A stretch of DNA of 64,000 nucleotides, taken from positions 2,480,001 through 2,544,000 of the forward strand of contig RQOL01000532.1 in assembly GCA_013076295.1 (NCBI GenBank), written 5' to 3'. Origin of the DNA: Sanderia malayensis. Lineage: Eukaryota > Cnidaria > Scyphozoa > Semaeostomeae > Pelagiidae. This document shows, in pieces, positions 26,201 through 36,952 of the stretch (positions within the stretch are counted from its first letter, which is position 1; each line of letters starts with the position of its first letter). Under the pieces are notes generated by a model. The model made no database searches. It was not told the DNA's origin and saw nothing but the letters and a program-made list of their open reading frames with translations. Position numbers and translations under genes: made by a program.

Positions 26201-29200
26201 CCAACTTCAGGCAAGAGGAAGCAACAGAGGAAAGAAGAAGAAAGAGATGAAGAGCTTATCAACGAAAATGAAACAAAGAACGAAGCAGAAGCAAATTTAA
26301 AACCAGCATTTAAAACATTAGTGCTTCGTGTGTTGATCATTATAATCTACATGTGCCTGGGAGCATTGGTATTCTGTGCGATTGAGTACAAACGTGAAGA
26401 TAAGACAATTTGGAAACGTAAGACAAATTTGATGAAATCCAGAATGACGGAGAAATATAACATCACGTTGATAGAGTTGGAAAAATTTGAAGAAGCCATT
26501 GAAAAAAAACTAAAAGAAAATGTTGACAAGCACAAAGAATGGAATTATTATCAATCACTTTATTTTGCAAGCACAGTCACAACAACTATAGGTAACTCTA
26601 CTTGCTAAAACTACATACGACAACAAATACATGCTTGCCCATAATGTTATATCCATATATTAAACACTCCACATAACTGACTTCTCTAATGAACTGAACA
26701 CCCATTGCCCATTGACACACAAAGTAACAGTATTTTCACTAGCATAGCGTAGTACTTTCATAACTAATCCCTGATATAAGAAATTAAGTTTCTACCATGC
26801 CATGTGGTCTTTACATAGCCATTATCTTTCGCATTAAGTCTCGACATCAATAACCCTTCATAACCTGACCACTGCTTCCTTCTTTACAGGGTATGGTCAC
26901 ATTACACCAGAGACACAAGCTGGTCGCTTATTCCTGATCGTGTTCGCACTGGTCGGCATTCCGCTTAATATACTGGCATTGGCAACAGTTGGTGAACACA
27001 TTACGATTGGTATATGCTATGGAATATCCAGGCTCAGTCGACTATGCTGTAAAACGCGGACTGTTCGACATATCAACATTAAAGTAATGATCGTATCCAT
27101 AACATTGATGGTGATTATGTTATTCGCCGGAGGCGCCTTGTACGTCACAACGGAAAACTGGACATATATCGACAGCATATATTACTGCTTTGTTGCTTTG
27201 GCAACGATTGGGTTTGGCGACCTGGTACCGAATCACGGGCAAGCACCAAAATCATCATTTGAAAAATCATTGTGGAGTCTTCGAGTGTTATACATATCAA
27301 TTGGCTTATCGTTAGTTTCGACAGTATTCACAGCTATATCAAATGCAATTGAAGAGATCAATGATTTACTTGGTTGGCCAAGAAAAGGTATGTATGTGTG
27401 ATCAACCAAGCAACCACTTTTAGATCACTGTGGCTTTGCAAAAGTCGGGTAATGTCGGGTAATGCCGTCCCTATTAATGATCACAATTAATCCCAGCTTT
27501 AAAGGTCATAGCTATAATTGAAGTCTTGGGGGAATACTTTATAATAATCACTACAATATATGAAAACAGAGCCTTTGTTGCCCATATGCATCAATCAGCA
27601 AACATGGCAAATGGCTGATATTAAATACGTTTGAATAAACAGGTAACGAAGATGAGGAAGATCATGATAGGCCAAGTCGAAGATCGAGCAGAAAAGAACC
27701 AAGCTTCAAAAGTCGATCTTTCAGATTGCCAAATGAAATCACGTATCGGACAGAAGAAGAAGAACTACAAGAAGACCTTGGTAAGTAATAGCCATGCCAT
27801 AACAGTGCATACCTCGTTAAATAGTAGCCATGCCATAACAGTCCATACCTCATTAAACAGTAGCCATACCATAACAGTCCAAACCTCATTAAATAGTAGG
27901 CATACCATAACAACCTATACCTAATTAAATAGTAGCCATACCTCGTAAGAAAACTCGTAAAACTGACAAATGCAAATCAGTAATAGCAATAGAAAGTCAA
28001 TTGTCAAATGCAATGGTGAGAAACGTGTGTATTTTTCTTGCAGCCAATGCTCTACCATTTCCCAGCCTGAGATTAGGTAGGCAACTATCACGACAGGAAA
28101 ATAACCAATTAAAGATCAGAAACAGAAGTATCTCGAAAGTTGAAGAGAATGATGAATATTTCGAAGAAAATCGAGATGTTATCGAAAGAAGAAACGGGAC
28201 AAAATTTAAGATGTGTAATGGAAATGCAAAACAAAGGAAAGAAAGTCAGTCAGATTTATCGACGAACAGTTTGAATCAACCCGAATCTACAATTGATGAA
28301 GATGAAGATGATACTGATAAAAATGCAGAAAAAAGATATTTCGATAAAACTGATGAAAAAGCAGATGATAGAATGGATGAAAAAGATAATGGAATAAGTA
28401 AAGGAGAATTAATAACAATAAAATGCGAATCAATGTCAATAAATTCAAGTGAAAACCATGGATATGAAAGTAGCCATTCTACAATTTCAGAAAATATCAG
28501 GAAAATGATCATAACAGATAAAGCAAACAGACCAGATTATGACCATGCAATATTGGATATTGAATCACAGATATCAGATTTTCCCCACTGTACTACGAAA
28601 GTAAGATCAAGAGTCTATGAACGAAAATGTAACGGATTCCACTATCACCCACCACAAACGAATGACTACATTATCACGGGATAAATTTGATAATCAAAAA
28701 TAGCCGAAATACATAAAAATATGCATATGCATAAAAATGCTTGCTGTTTTGTACATAGTTCCCTATTTGTTGACTTAATGTAGATAGGTTGTTGATAAAG
28801 ATTTGTTCGATTAGCAATGGCATTAATGATTAGTTGATCAACTGAACTCTGTTGATTATGTTGTTAGTATACTCTGATAGACTCACTTAAGCCTGGTTTC
28901 CATATAGTCGTTGAGGGTCGTTGAGGGTCGCTAGCTGCAACGCTTAACTAGCCATTAATTACATTGTGCGTGAAAATGACTGAACGAGGCCGAAATAACG
29001 ATGCTGAACCAAAAATGGAATCAGAAGGAGGTTGAAATCAGAAGGAGGTTGAAATGCAGAGAAGAAACTCTATCAGGCTCGAAAACGAGGACGGTCACGT
29101 AAAGCGAGGTTGAGGGAAAAAGAGATGAAAATGTAACAAAACTGACTCACCAATTGTTCGCATTTTGTCACATATAACTGAACTGTCTTGCCAACATTCC

Positions 29201-32200
29201 GAGCCAGAAGAGCAGACAGATCTGAATCCACACTCGCCACGTTCAATTCACTTTGAACAAAAACAAATGTACAACAGTTACCCCCGGTGCAAAGCTATGC
29301 ATGTAAGTAAAAGTGAATGCGAATTGATTTGTGGCACAGGGTGTGTAATTCGATCAAATGTAGTTTTATTACCTTGACATTGTCTTGACAATGCTGCTTA
29401 ATTCTTCTTTGGATGGAACATTAGTCGATCCAGAGGGTAAGACCAGATTAATTGGATCAAACAGTCTTGATAAGGAGCGCGAGAGATACGCGTTTTCAAA
29501 TACTACCAATGATTCTCGCAGCAATAAACGCGGGCTGCAAAGAAAGAAAATAAAATGAAAGCAATAAATACAATTAAGTTATAATGGAGAACGAGTTCGT
29601 TTATTAATTATTATTAATTATTTAAAGATCATTTAATAAGCACTTCAAGAATAGACAAGGGTCTCTAAAAATTTTCAACAATAAGCATGACTATAAATTT
29701 GAGGACACCCTGTGCTAATTTTGGTTTACCTGTTGTTTACATCGCTGATTCCAATGTAATATTCAGTGCTGATGACAGAAGTTGAAGGATTATTCTGTGA
29801 CGTCATAAATGGTTGAATCCTGGACCATAAATCATTGCACACGCGAAGCAGCTTGGGATATTCACCTTCGAATGCTTGCTTTATAAACGTAGACTCTAAG
29901 CAAAGACATATTTCATTAATTGCGATTTCTCGTGGATACCTGGTAGCATAAATGGTCCATTAACAGGCGATAGGAAATTCCACAGCCCCAGATAGTTTGG
30001 AGGAATGCTTGTGATAATTTATGTTCCACGGAATCAAATCAAGATTAACAAAATAGCAAATAAAGAATGAAATAATAAGGTGCTAACCTTGCGTAGCCTT
30101 TTTAAATCCGTCAGCTAGCACCTCCATGCTCATCACCCAGAAATTATTTAAGATAACACTTTTGCTGTTTTCACTGAACATATCCAAAAAGCAAATATGT
30201 GATACTGGGTCCTTTTTCTTGGCAAGAACCTTCTCCAAGTGAAAGAATTTTTCGCACAATTCATACAGTTTATTCATCAATGTCTCCATTTTAGTCCATA
30301 AACCAGCCCTCCAGGCCGCAGTGTTGCCAGGAGTTGGCATCGTAGATCTACCAGGGCCTTGCATATTACCTTACAATGAAAAACAGAACATTCGCTAAGA
30401 TAATAAAAATCTTATACAACCTTATCAATAACTATCCACATTGAAGCTATCCATAAATCTTAGTAGATTATGCGGCTACATCATTCAACACTATGCTGCT
30501 ACTACTGTATATGATTTAAAACATCGCTTCTTGCAAGCTCTTGAAGCAATTTCTAACCACGATAAACAATCAATTAGCTTGAAATTTTTATTTTTATTTT
30601 ATCGTCTTACAATTTCTAACCACGTCAAAAATCTTACCTTTAAATGAGGAGAGTTTTTGAGGATCAAGAGAATCGAGGACATTTTCTTGAAATTCTGATG
30701 AAAATTGGGTGACTAATTCATCGATCCTGTCTTGCAAAAATCCTAGATTATGAAACACTTGAAGAGCCGTCCCTGTTTGTGTTTGATTCTAGAATAAATT
30801 AGAAAGTAAAACAAATTAAATCAAAATACAAAACTAACGCCCAAGAAAAAACAGCGAAAAAACAATTAAACAACAGGAAACAATGAAAAATTATAGAGTA
30901 AACTGAAGACCAAGAGCCCAGATCTTAGATTGGGAGCCACAATTTTCAAAAATCTGAGAACATTGTTTTTTAAAACATTTTACGATATTTCTGTCTATTT
31001 GATATCTATCAAGAATTTGATCTGTCTGGGCTTCGTGACGTAAATTCTACGAACGCAATACTTAAATATAACGACTAAAATGTGATGCAACAAACCGCAT
31101 CGATAGATTCGATATTAATACCTGATTATGAAGACCTTGATCTAGCATCACAATGGCTTGGCTCTCTACAGTGGCTTTTGCTTTTCTGATTATTTCCAAA
31201 TCTTCTTCCACAACCTAAAGGAAAAAGCTTGAATACCAGACTAGCAATTGTAAATGAATTATACAAAGTTTGATATTTGCTGCCAAAGCATTAGGTAATA
31301 TTTACGTACGTGTACTTCAGATAAATCTTCCCCTTCCAGAACATGATCTAGCAATAAAAATATACATTAGATCGCAACTACAAGTAATACAAGAGCATGA
31401 ATGTGTGAAGCATATACGAATTAAAAACACCAGCAAAAACAGCGCTGGGTAATACAAGATGGACTGGAACATTACCTAATTCGTTTAAACTTTGTGCTGC
31501 CTTCGTAATCTCTCTGTTACCTGCTTTTAACTGAGCCTGCAGACGTTTGCTCAAATATATGACTCTGATTACTCGCCTCAAAATATCACAAGCATTCTGA
31601 AAAGAGGAAGGCAACAAAACATCATTGGTTTACATCTCTGATTTACCTTTCCATGTTTGCTGTTATATGCAGATAAGTTGAATAATGGATGAGCAGGTTA
31701 GTTTCCAGCAAATGTCAGCAGAATTTTGCACCAATTTCTGACCAAATTAAGCAATTTTAAGAAATTGGAGACCTCTTTTCTATTGTTGTTTGATTAAAAA
31801 ACGACACAATGAAACCATTTTTTCTCTTTCTCAATCCAATGACAGATGTATCTCTTGTCAATTCACCAAATTTATAGTAAACGCCCCCACTCAAATAGCC
31901 ACCCCTCCTAAAAGCGCCAAAAATAATAAACACCCCATGTGTGTTTAATCTAAGAAACACGCAATTCAATCTTACCTGCAGTCTTCTGAGTTGAGCAGTG
32001 CGAGCGGCGATTCTATTATATGGCTCTGTGACCTGGACTTGTACTCTACCATGGCAACAAAGAATAACACATTACTCCATGAATATAATGCTAATATCAA
32101 CATATTTGTTGCATAAAACATGCAAAGCATATGGTGCCCGAAACTCAATGAAAACATCAACTAACCTTTCAACTGATTTGCTCAATGAATGAATCCTGGT

Positions 32201-33084
32201 TTGAATATTCTGTAGGACACCTTGACAATTGACATGGACATTAAATTCAAAATAACTTGAGAATCTCTGAAATTGATCTTAGTTTTATATGAATTAAAAT
32301 TTTATTTTAAATTTTATTTCATGCCTTCCAATGTTTCTATACCAGTAGCTTGTGAAAGTAGATCTTCATGGTGAGCTGACACCTTATGGCAAAAAATTAT
32401 GTTGAATAATATTGCAATCAATGTTTGTGACTTATTAATAAAAATCTGTAAGCAATTACACATAAATGATGGGGTAATTTGGCATGAAACTCACGCCAAG
32501 ACTCAAAGATCCCTGAGATACAAACACGTGGAGTGGAGGGGGGCGTGGCACAACAAAGTGTTGAGTAAACTGACAAAAATTTTCAATTTCGAGCAGAAAA
32601 ATCAATAAAAAAGAAACTATCATCAACAGCCATAAATTATTTAATAGCATCAGGGTATTTGATTACAAATAAAAAAGCACAACCGACACTAAGTGAATGG
32701 CAAAAAAAGGTTTCTAAATAGGCCTAAGCTAAAAAGCTTCACTTGCTGGTAAGCTTGGAGAGGTTTACCTGGTTATGCAATTCTTTATCAAGAAGACTGA
32801 TACCATCAGCCAATTTTGCTAATGATTCTCCAATAGCTCTACTTTCTATTATTGTATTCGCATAAGATTTTGGGTCGAAACTTTCGTCCACAAATTGACC
32901 AAACGTTCCTTAAATAAATATAGGCATGCAGCATGTTAACTATTGAGAAATAATAGCAGAAGAAAAAATTATGTGTTCGGTAAAGATTAAGATATAAAAT
33001 TTGAAATTCCATAAAATATTACTAATTAATACGAGGTAGTTTATTACCAGCTTCCGACATCAGCTGATTCACTTGGTCCGCCAT
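17292..33084 (-). CDS. COG5: COG5, conserved oligomeric Golgi complex subunit 5 (21 exons)
   Basis: Starts [13 protein letters not shown] at 33084 and ends ...LLANALKN at 17292. Approximate exons: 33048-33084, 32765-32913, 32325-32392, 32168-32245, 31975-32023, 31476-31597, 31333-31370, 31116-31207, 30654-30788, 30091-30370, 29733-29898, 29381-29536, 29149-29246, 21326-21441, 20452-20517, 20232-20339, 19441-19510, 19098-19275, 18902-18976, 18665-18796, 17292-17486. Matches to human COG5 run throughout: [101 protein letters not shown]5 is part of lobe B of the Golgi tethering complex in retrograde vesicle traffic. One intron uses a GC donor (32324). The 7.7 kb intron 21442-29148 holds a whole K+ channel gene on the other strand, and the last intron holds a MITE. 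Confidence 0.95.
17586..18300. mobile_element. PIF/Harbinger-like MITE (non-autonomous) in the last COG5 intron
   Basis: Perfectly placed terminal inverted repeats of 39 bp with one mismatch: left end AGGCCTGGTTACACTATAGA..., right end the reverse complement with G for A at one site. Both ends are flanked by the trinucleotide TAA (17583-17585 and 18301-18303), a TWA-type target-site duplication characteristic of PIF/Harbinger elements. The 715-bp interior codes for nothing and contains a near-perfect hairpin (17734-17783). The class assignment rests on the target-site duplication and terminal repeats only. Confidence 0.8.
17734..17783. repeat. perfect 24-bp inverted repeat (hairpin) inside the MITE
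   Basis: Arms 17734-17757 and 17760-17783 are exact reverse complements separated by 2 bp; the arm begins 'aaatcttgatgaataaaatc'. Outside, the similarity continues imperfectly (gctgtg / cccagc), so the stem may be longer. Confidence 0.9.
21442..26182. other. part of the giant COG5 intron, no gene seen
   Basis: AT-rich, purine-rich sequence downstream of exon 29149-29246 in COG5 transcription and upstream of the nested channel gene. I found no exon, transposon ends or tandem array here. Its last few hundred bases probably contain the promoter of the K2P channel, and possibly a short upstream exon of it. Confidence 0.35.
26183..28684 (+). CDS. two-pore-domain potassium (K2P) channel, nested antisense in a COG5 intron
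   Basis: Exons 26183-26591, 26890-27387, 27643-27780 and 28044-28684. TM1 is [20 protein letters not shown]; the extracellular cap helix follows ([19 protein letters not shown]); pore 1 is [14 protein letters not shown], split by an intron inside the filter; pore 2 is [14 protein letters not shown]. Two further TM segments flank pore 2. GYG and GFG filters with four TM helices define the K2P family, background K+ leak channels working as dimers. The long C-tail (about 250 residues) is acidic and Ser-rich with no known domain. The start is uncertain: MINIIFPTS precedes a sequence (TTCCAACTTCAG) that could itself be a splice acceptor, so an upstream first exon is possible. It lies wholly inside a COG5 intron on the opposite strand. 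Subfamily not assignable by eye. Confidence 0.92.
27783..27947. repeat. 36-bp intronic minisatellite, about 4.5 copies, in the K2P gene
   Basis: Starting just after the donor at 27781, units such as 'agtagccatgccataacagt' + 'ccatacctcattaaat' repeat four to five times with a period of about 36 bp and small differences between copies. Confidence 0.85.
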
Positions 33085-33480
33085 TTTTAAACATGTGGCA
33101 ATGATGACGTTTCAGCGTACGGAACGTCACAAGATCATGGAACAGAGCGGTACACAAAAACCAATGCGTCATTAATGCTCCTGCGTAGTGCCAATAGTAC
33201 TACGCATGGCTCGCCCATATGCTGGAAAACTGTGGCTCTTGCAGGCAGCTGAGCAATACAAAGACGTAGAGGGATACTATCAATGCAGGAACACGAAACA
33301 CACTCGTACAAATATAATTTAAATGTATATTTATTCATTAATTGTTTAACATTAGTTCGTTTGGTACAACTCATTGATACATAATGTGTATTTGATGATA
33401 GTGTCAGATAATGATACTAATTTATGAAAGTAAAGTCCATTTAGGTTCACAAATGCTTATTTTCATTGATTATATTTGAC
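33085..33480. other. COG5 upstream region / 3' region of the Ig gene
   Basis: 396 bp containing the COG5 promoter and the 3' flank of the Ig-domain gene, which is on the same strand. At 33168-33220 'gctcctgcgtagt' and 'actacgcatgg' form a short hairpin that resembles one inside the POGLUT1 intron minisatellite. Confidence 0.35.
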
Positions 33481-36343
33481 TCATCTGAATATGAAATAAA
33501 GTCCAAGTGTAATAATAATGATGAAAGCAAATCCACCAAAAACGCAGCCAACAATGACCCGCCATGAAAATTTATCATCATCCGATGGAGTCTGGTATCC
33601 TAAAATATCAACAAAAATAACATCAAAAACTTAAAATGCCTGAAATAGATACAAGCTTACGAATTGGCTATTATAAAAAATTACAATATCGTGTATTCTT
33701 GCGGTTTTTGACACGCCCTGTACATTAGCCATGTTGATAGCTCATAGCGAACGTGCTGAACCCGAGGTATTAAGTTTGTAATTAGCTACTTCAAGGGCTG
33801 ATTAATTATGCAACTATTTTGTTTATTTACTTTCTTGGCTGGCTATTTAATCAACAAACCACTTTCAACAGCCCTACCTGTATTAATTAGCTTAATATTA
33901 AGTTAATATATAGTATAATATAGTTGATTCACAATAAGTTAATTTACTAACCATCTTTGACAAGAAGATGAACATTTGACAACAGGCTGCCGTGAATGTT
34001 TCTTGCCATGCATTGATACATTCCACTTGAAGAAGCTCTGGCATTCTTTATGTGCAGCATTCCAAATGACATCTGCAATGAATGGCTAAAAAGAGCTTCG
34101 ATTATTAGCAAGATAAAATATAATAGAACATGACCAACTATTTGATTTTTAGACCTTAACTTTATCTTGTTATGGGCAAGAGAAAGGAGAATTAGATGAA
34201 GGGGGAGAAGATGATCATAGTTTAAGAGAAAAAACTTTGGTTGCGAGGAAGGAAGAAAGAGGGACAAAACAGAGCTAAAAGAAAGAGAAAGAGACATTGT
34301 TGTATTGTTACCTCGAGTTTAATTTCTCGCCATTTTTGTACCATTCATACGTGACTGGCTTAGTTCCTTTTCCAGTACAGTTCAAGTTTACGTTTGAACC
34401 AATACTGGTTTTCAGATCTCTTAATGCTGGGTTTCTCGAAGGAGGGACTAAAGATAAAGTAAGACAATCATAAATAGCCTCCATCAATGAAATGACATTG
34501 TAATGATTGATGAAATGAGACATAAGCTTACATTCGACGTTGAGTCGTGAGACAGATGTCAAAGTACCCAGACGATTGTGAACCTGGCATGAATAAGCAC
34601 CAGCACTTGCTCTACCAACTGATTGTAGAGTCAATTTATGTCCAGTCGGGCTCACGACAATCCCAGGGCTTCCTGTCTTGATTTGAATGCTATTGAAGTA
34701 CCATAATACGGTAGGCAGAGGTCTGAAATGCAAATGCAGATGAAGAAAGCGAATTGAAAATAGAAGACTGTTAGGAGAAAGATGAATAGTTGAATCACTG
34801 CATGTGACATACTTCCCTGCTGCCGGGCAGAAGAACGTGAATGATGTGCCAATCTTCACTGATGCAACTGCAGGTAACTTCTCTCGTAAAACGGGCCTGA
34901 AATCTGTCGCAATGGCTAAAAGAAATAATAAGTGCATGTGAACACTTTATCTCTTTCTCATTCTGGAGTTAGTAGCATGTTTTATAAAGATTTGAATCAA
35001 GAACATACGCAAACCTCCTGGGCATCTATCATTCTGTGTGATTTATGAATGGAACAAATAAATTACCACGGGGGTTACTACATATGCACCTTACCTCCTT
35101 GTTTACGCAGTGTCATCTTCACGGAGGGTCTGTATTTTCCAAGGATGTATAGAATACAACTGACGCCACCAAGTTTAGTGTTGATTTCGTTGATATCACT
35201 GTCCTCCAGATATGAATAGAAGAGATTTCCATTGGACAGGATGAATCTTTTTTGATTTGGATGAAGGACAACTGGTGTTCCAGTGGCACGTATGTCTCCC
35301 CATAGAGTATGCCGTGGATGGGTGTATGTATGAGGAGGGCATCTTATTTCCACAGGGCGTCCAACTGTAACATCAATTGCATATGATGGATCAATGATGC
35401 GATGGAGTGACCAGAATCTGCCGAGAACTACGAAACAAGAAAATATGTTATATAAGAGGTACTGTCTACACGGGTATAAAGTTCTCCATGTACAAAGTAC
35501 CGAGTGTTCTGATGCTAGAGCATTCGTCTGATAAATGGCCTGTCTGATGAGTACTCAGTTAACTAGATAAATATTTGTAGCAACAATTTACAATCGTGAA
35601 ATGTCTGTATTTGTTTATTCCGTGATTGCAATGACAAGAATAGAAGCTTATCATATCATGTATGCAAGAGTGTTTCAGTGACGCGTCTAGAGAAGCTCAT
35701 AGTTGTCTTGCTCGCTTGCCCGAACACGAGAGAAGCATCTCTCAAACCGTCGCAATCATAAAAGCTCCTGTTCATGACATGTTAAACTTTCATTCTTATT
35801 AGATCAACTTTTAAATTGCTTAAGTTTTTTCACCATGTCGAACAATTCGTTATTATTATTATTATTACTATTAATTATAGCTATAACTCTCTTGAATTCA
35901 CATATACTTTGTTCATACCTCTGATTCTTACAACAATGATGTTGCTTAGTACTGCCCCGTCTCTGTTCTTGGCCAAACATTGATAGAACCCATCATCTGT
36001 GACGTAATCAACCAATTTGATAGTCAGAGTTCCTGTGTTAATCGAAATCCTATTCGATGATTGAAGTTTGGTTGAATTGAAAACGAAACCGATTGAAGGA
36101 GCTGGGTAACCATCTGCCGTACATCGTAGCGTCAAAGTTTCCAATTGAAATGGGATGAATTTGTACTCCGGGCCTTTGAAACTGGTTATTTTTGGTATAC
36201 CAGCTAAAGAGACAAATAAGTGTTAATGCTAATGCTGATAAGTAATAGATGAGGCATTACACCAGTTTATGATAAAGAATTGTTTAAGTTATCTTACCGT
36301 TTACTGATACGACCAAACAAAATATCAAATAATTGATCACCAT
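33481..36343 (-). CDS. single-pass membrane protein with four Ig domains (L1/contactin-like), no FN3
   Basis: Eight exons: about 36299-36343, 35921-36206, 35095-35428, 34813-34915, 34531-34722, 34312-34448, 33952-34072, 33481-33599. Starts with a signal peptide (MVINYLIFCLVVSVNA). Ig1: TLRCTADGYPAPS ... DDGFYQCLAKNRDG. Ig2 is atypical: VEIRCPPHTYTHPRHTLWG ... GNLFYSYLEDSDI, recalling the second Ig domain of L1-family proteins. Ig3: FTFFCPAAGKPLPTVLWYFN ... AGAYSCQVHNRLG. Ig4: NLNCTGKGTKPVTYEWYKNG ... SGMYQCMARNIHG. The C-terminal exon encodes a TM helix (VIVGCVFGGFAFIIIITLGLYF) with almost no cytoplasmic tail, ending in Arg. It is probably a cell-adhesion or recognition molecule; the ligand is unknown. 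Exon borders within Ig domains and the phases are consistent throughout. It is followed on the same strand, upstream, by an orphan receptor-like gene. Confidence 0.88.
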
Positions 36344-36952
36344 GTTTGCTTATCATCTGCAAGAGAAAATTTGAAAGCTGAGAAAACTGTGAGACGTTAT
36401 TAGTAATAAATTTAAATAATGTATTAAAAATAGAACAACCCAGTAATTAGCTATATCGGTTACAGAACAGCCAATATCAAAACAAAAAATCATTATATTT
36501 CATCTTTTGGTCAGCTTTCGATCATTCTAGAGCGATGAATAAATTACTTGATCAATATTGCATTAAGACTTATTGCCCCTTGAATTAATTAGCATTAATT
36601 AGCTACAAGAACCAATAGAATTGCAATAACATTGATTTCAGGAGCTTTAAGTTGTATTAATGTCTGGGTAAGTAATGAGAAAATGTACGAAGTTAAACCA
36701 GAGAGCATAGATTTCCCATGGCAATATAAAATGAAACGATTTGACGAGGGAAAAGTCTACATGATTGAAACTGTCGTGAGAAAATACCTGAATGAGATTG
36801 TTGGTATATGATGTAATGAGCCTTAGGTCAAAATGATTATGTTTAAATACATATTTACAATTATAAACGAATGATGCATGGTTTAAATAAAAAAATAATA
36901 TAAAAAAGTGTTAGTCGCATGAAAATTTGCATACGGCAAAAAATAATTTGAT

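Noticed and set aside
28892..28935. 'gcctggtttccatatagtcg' resembling a MITE end
   Set aside because: No matching inverted partner seen nearby, so not called as an element.
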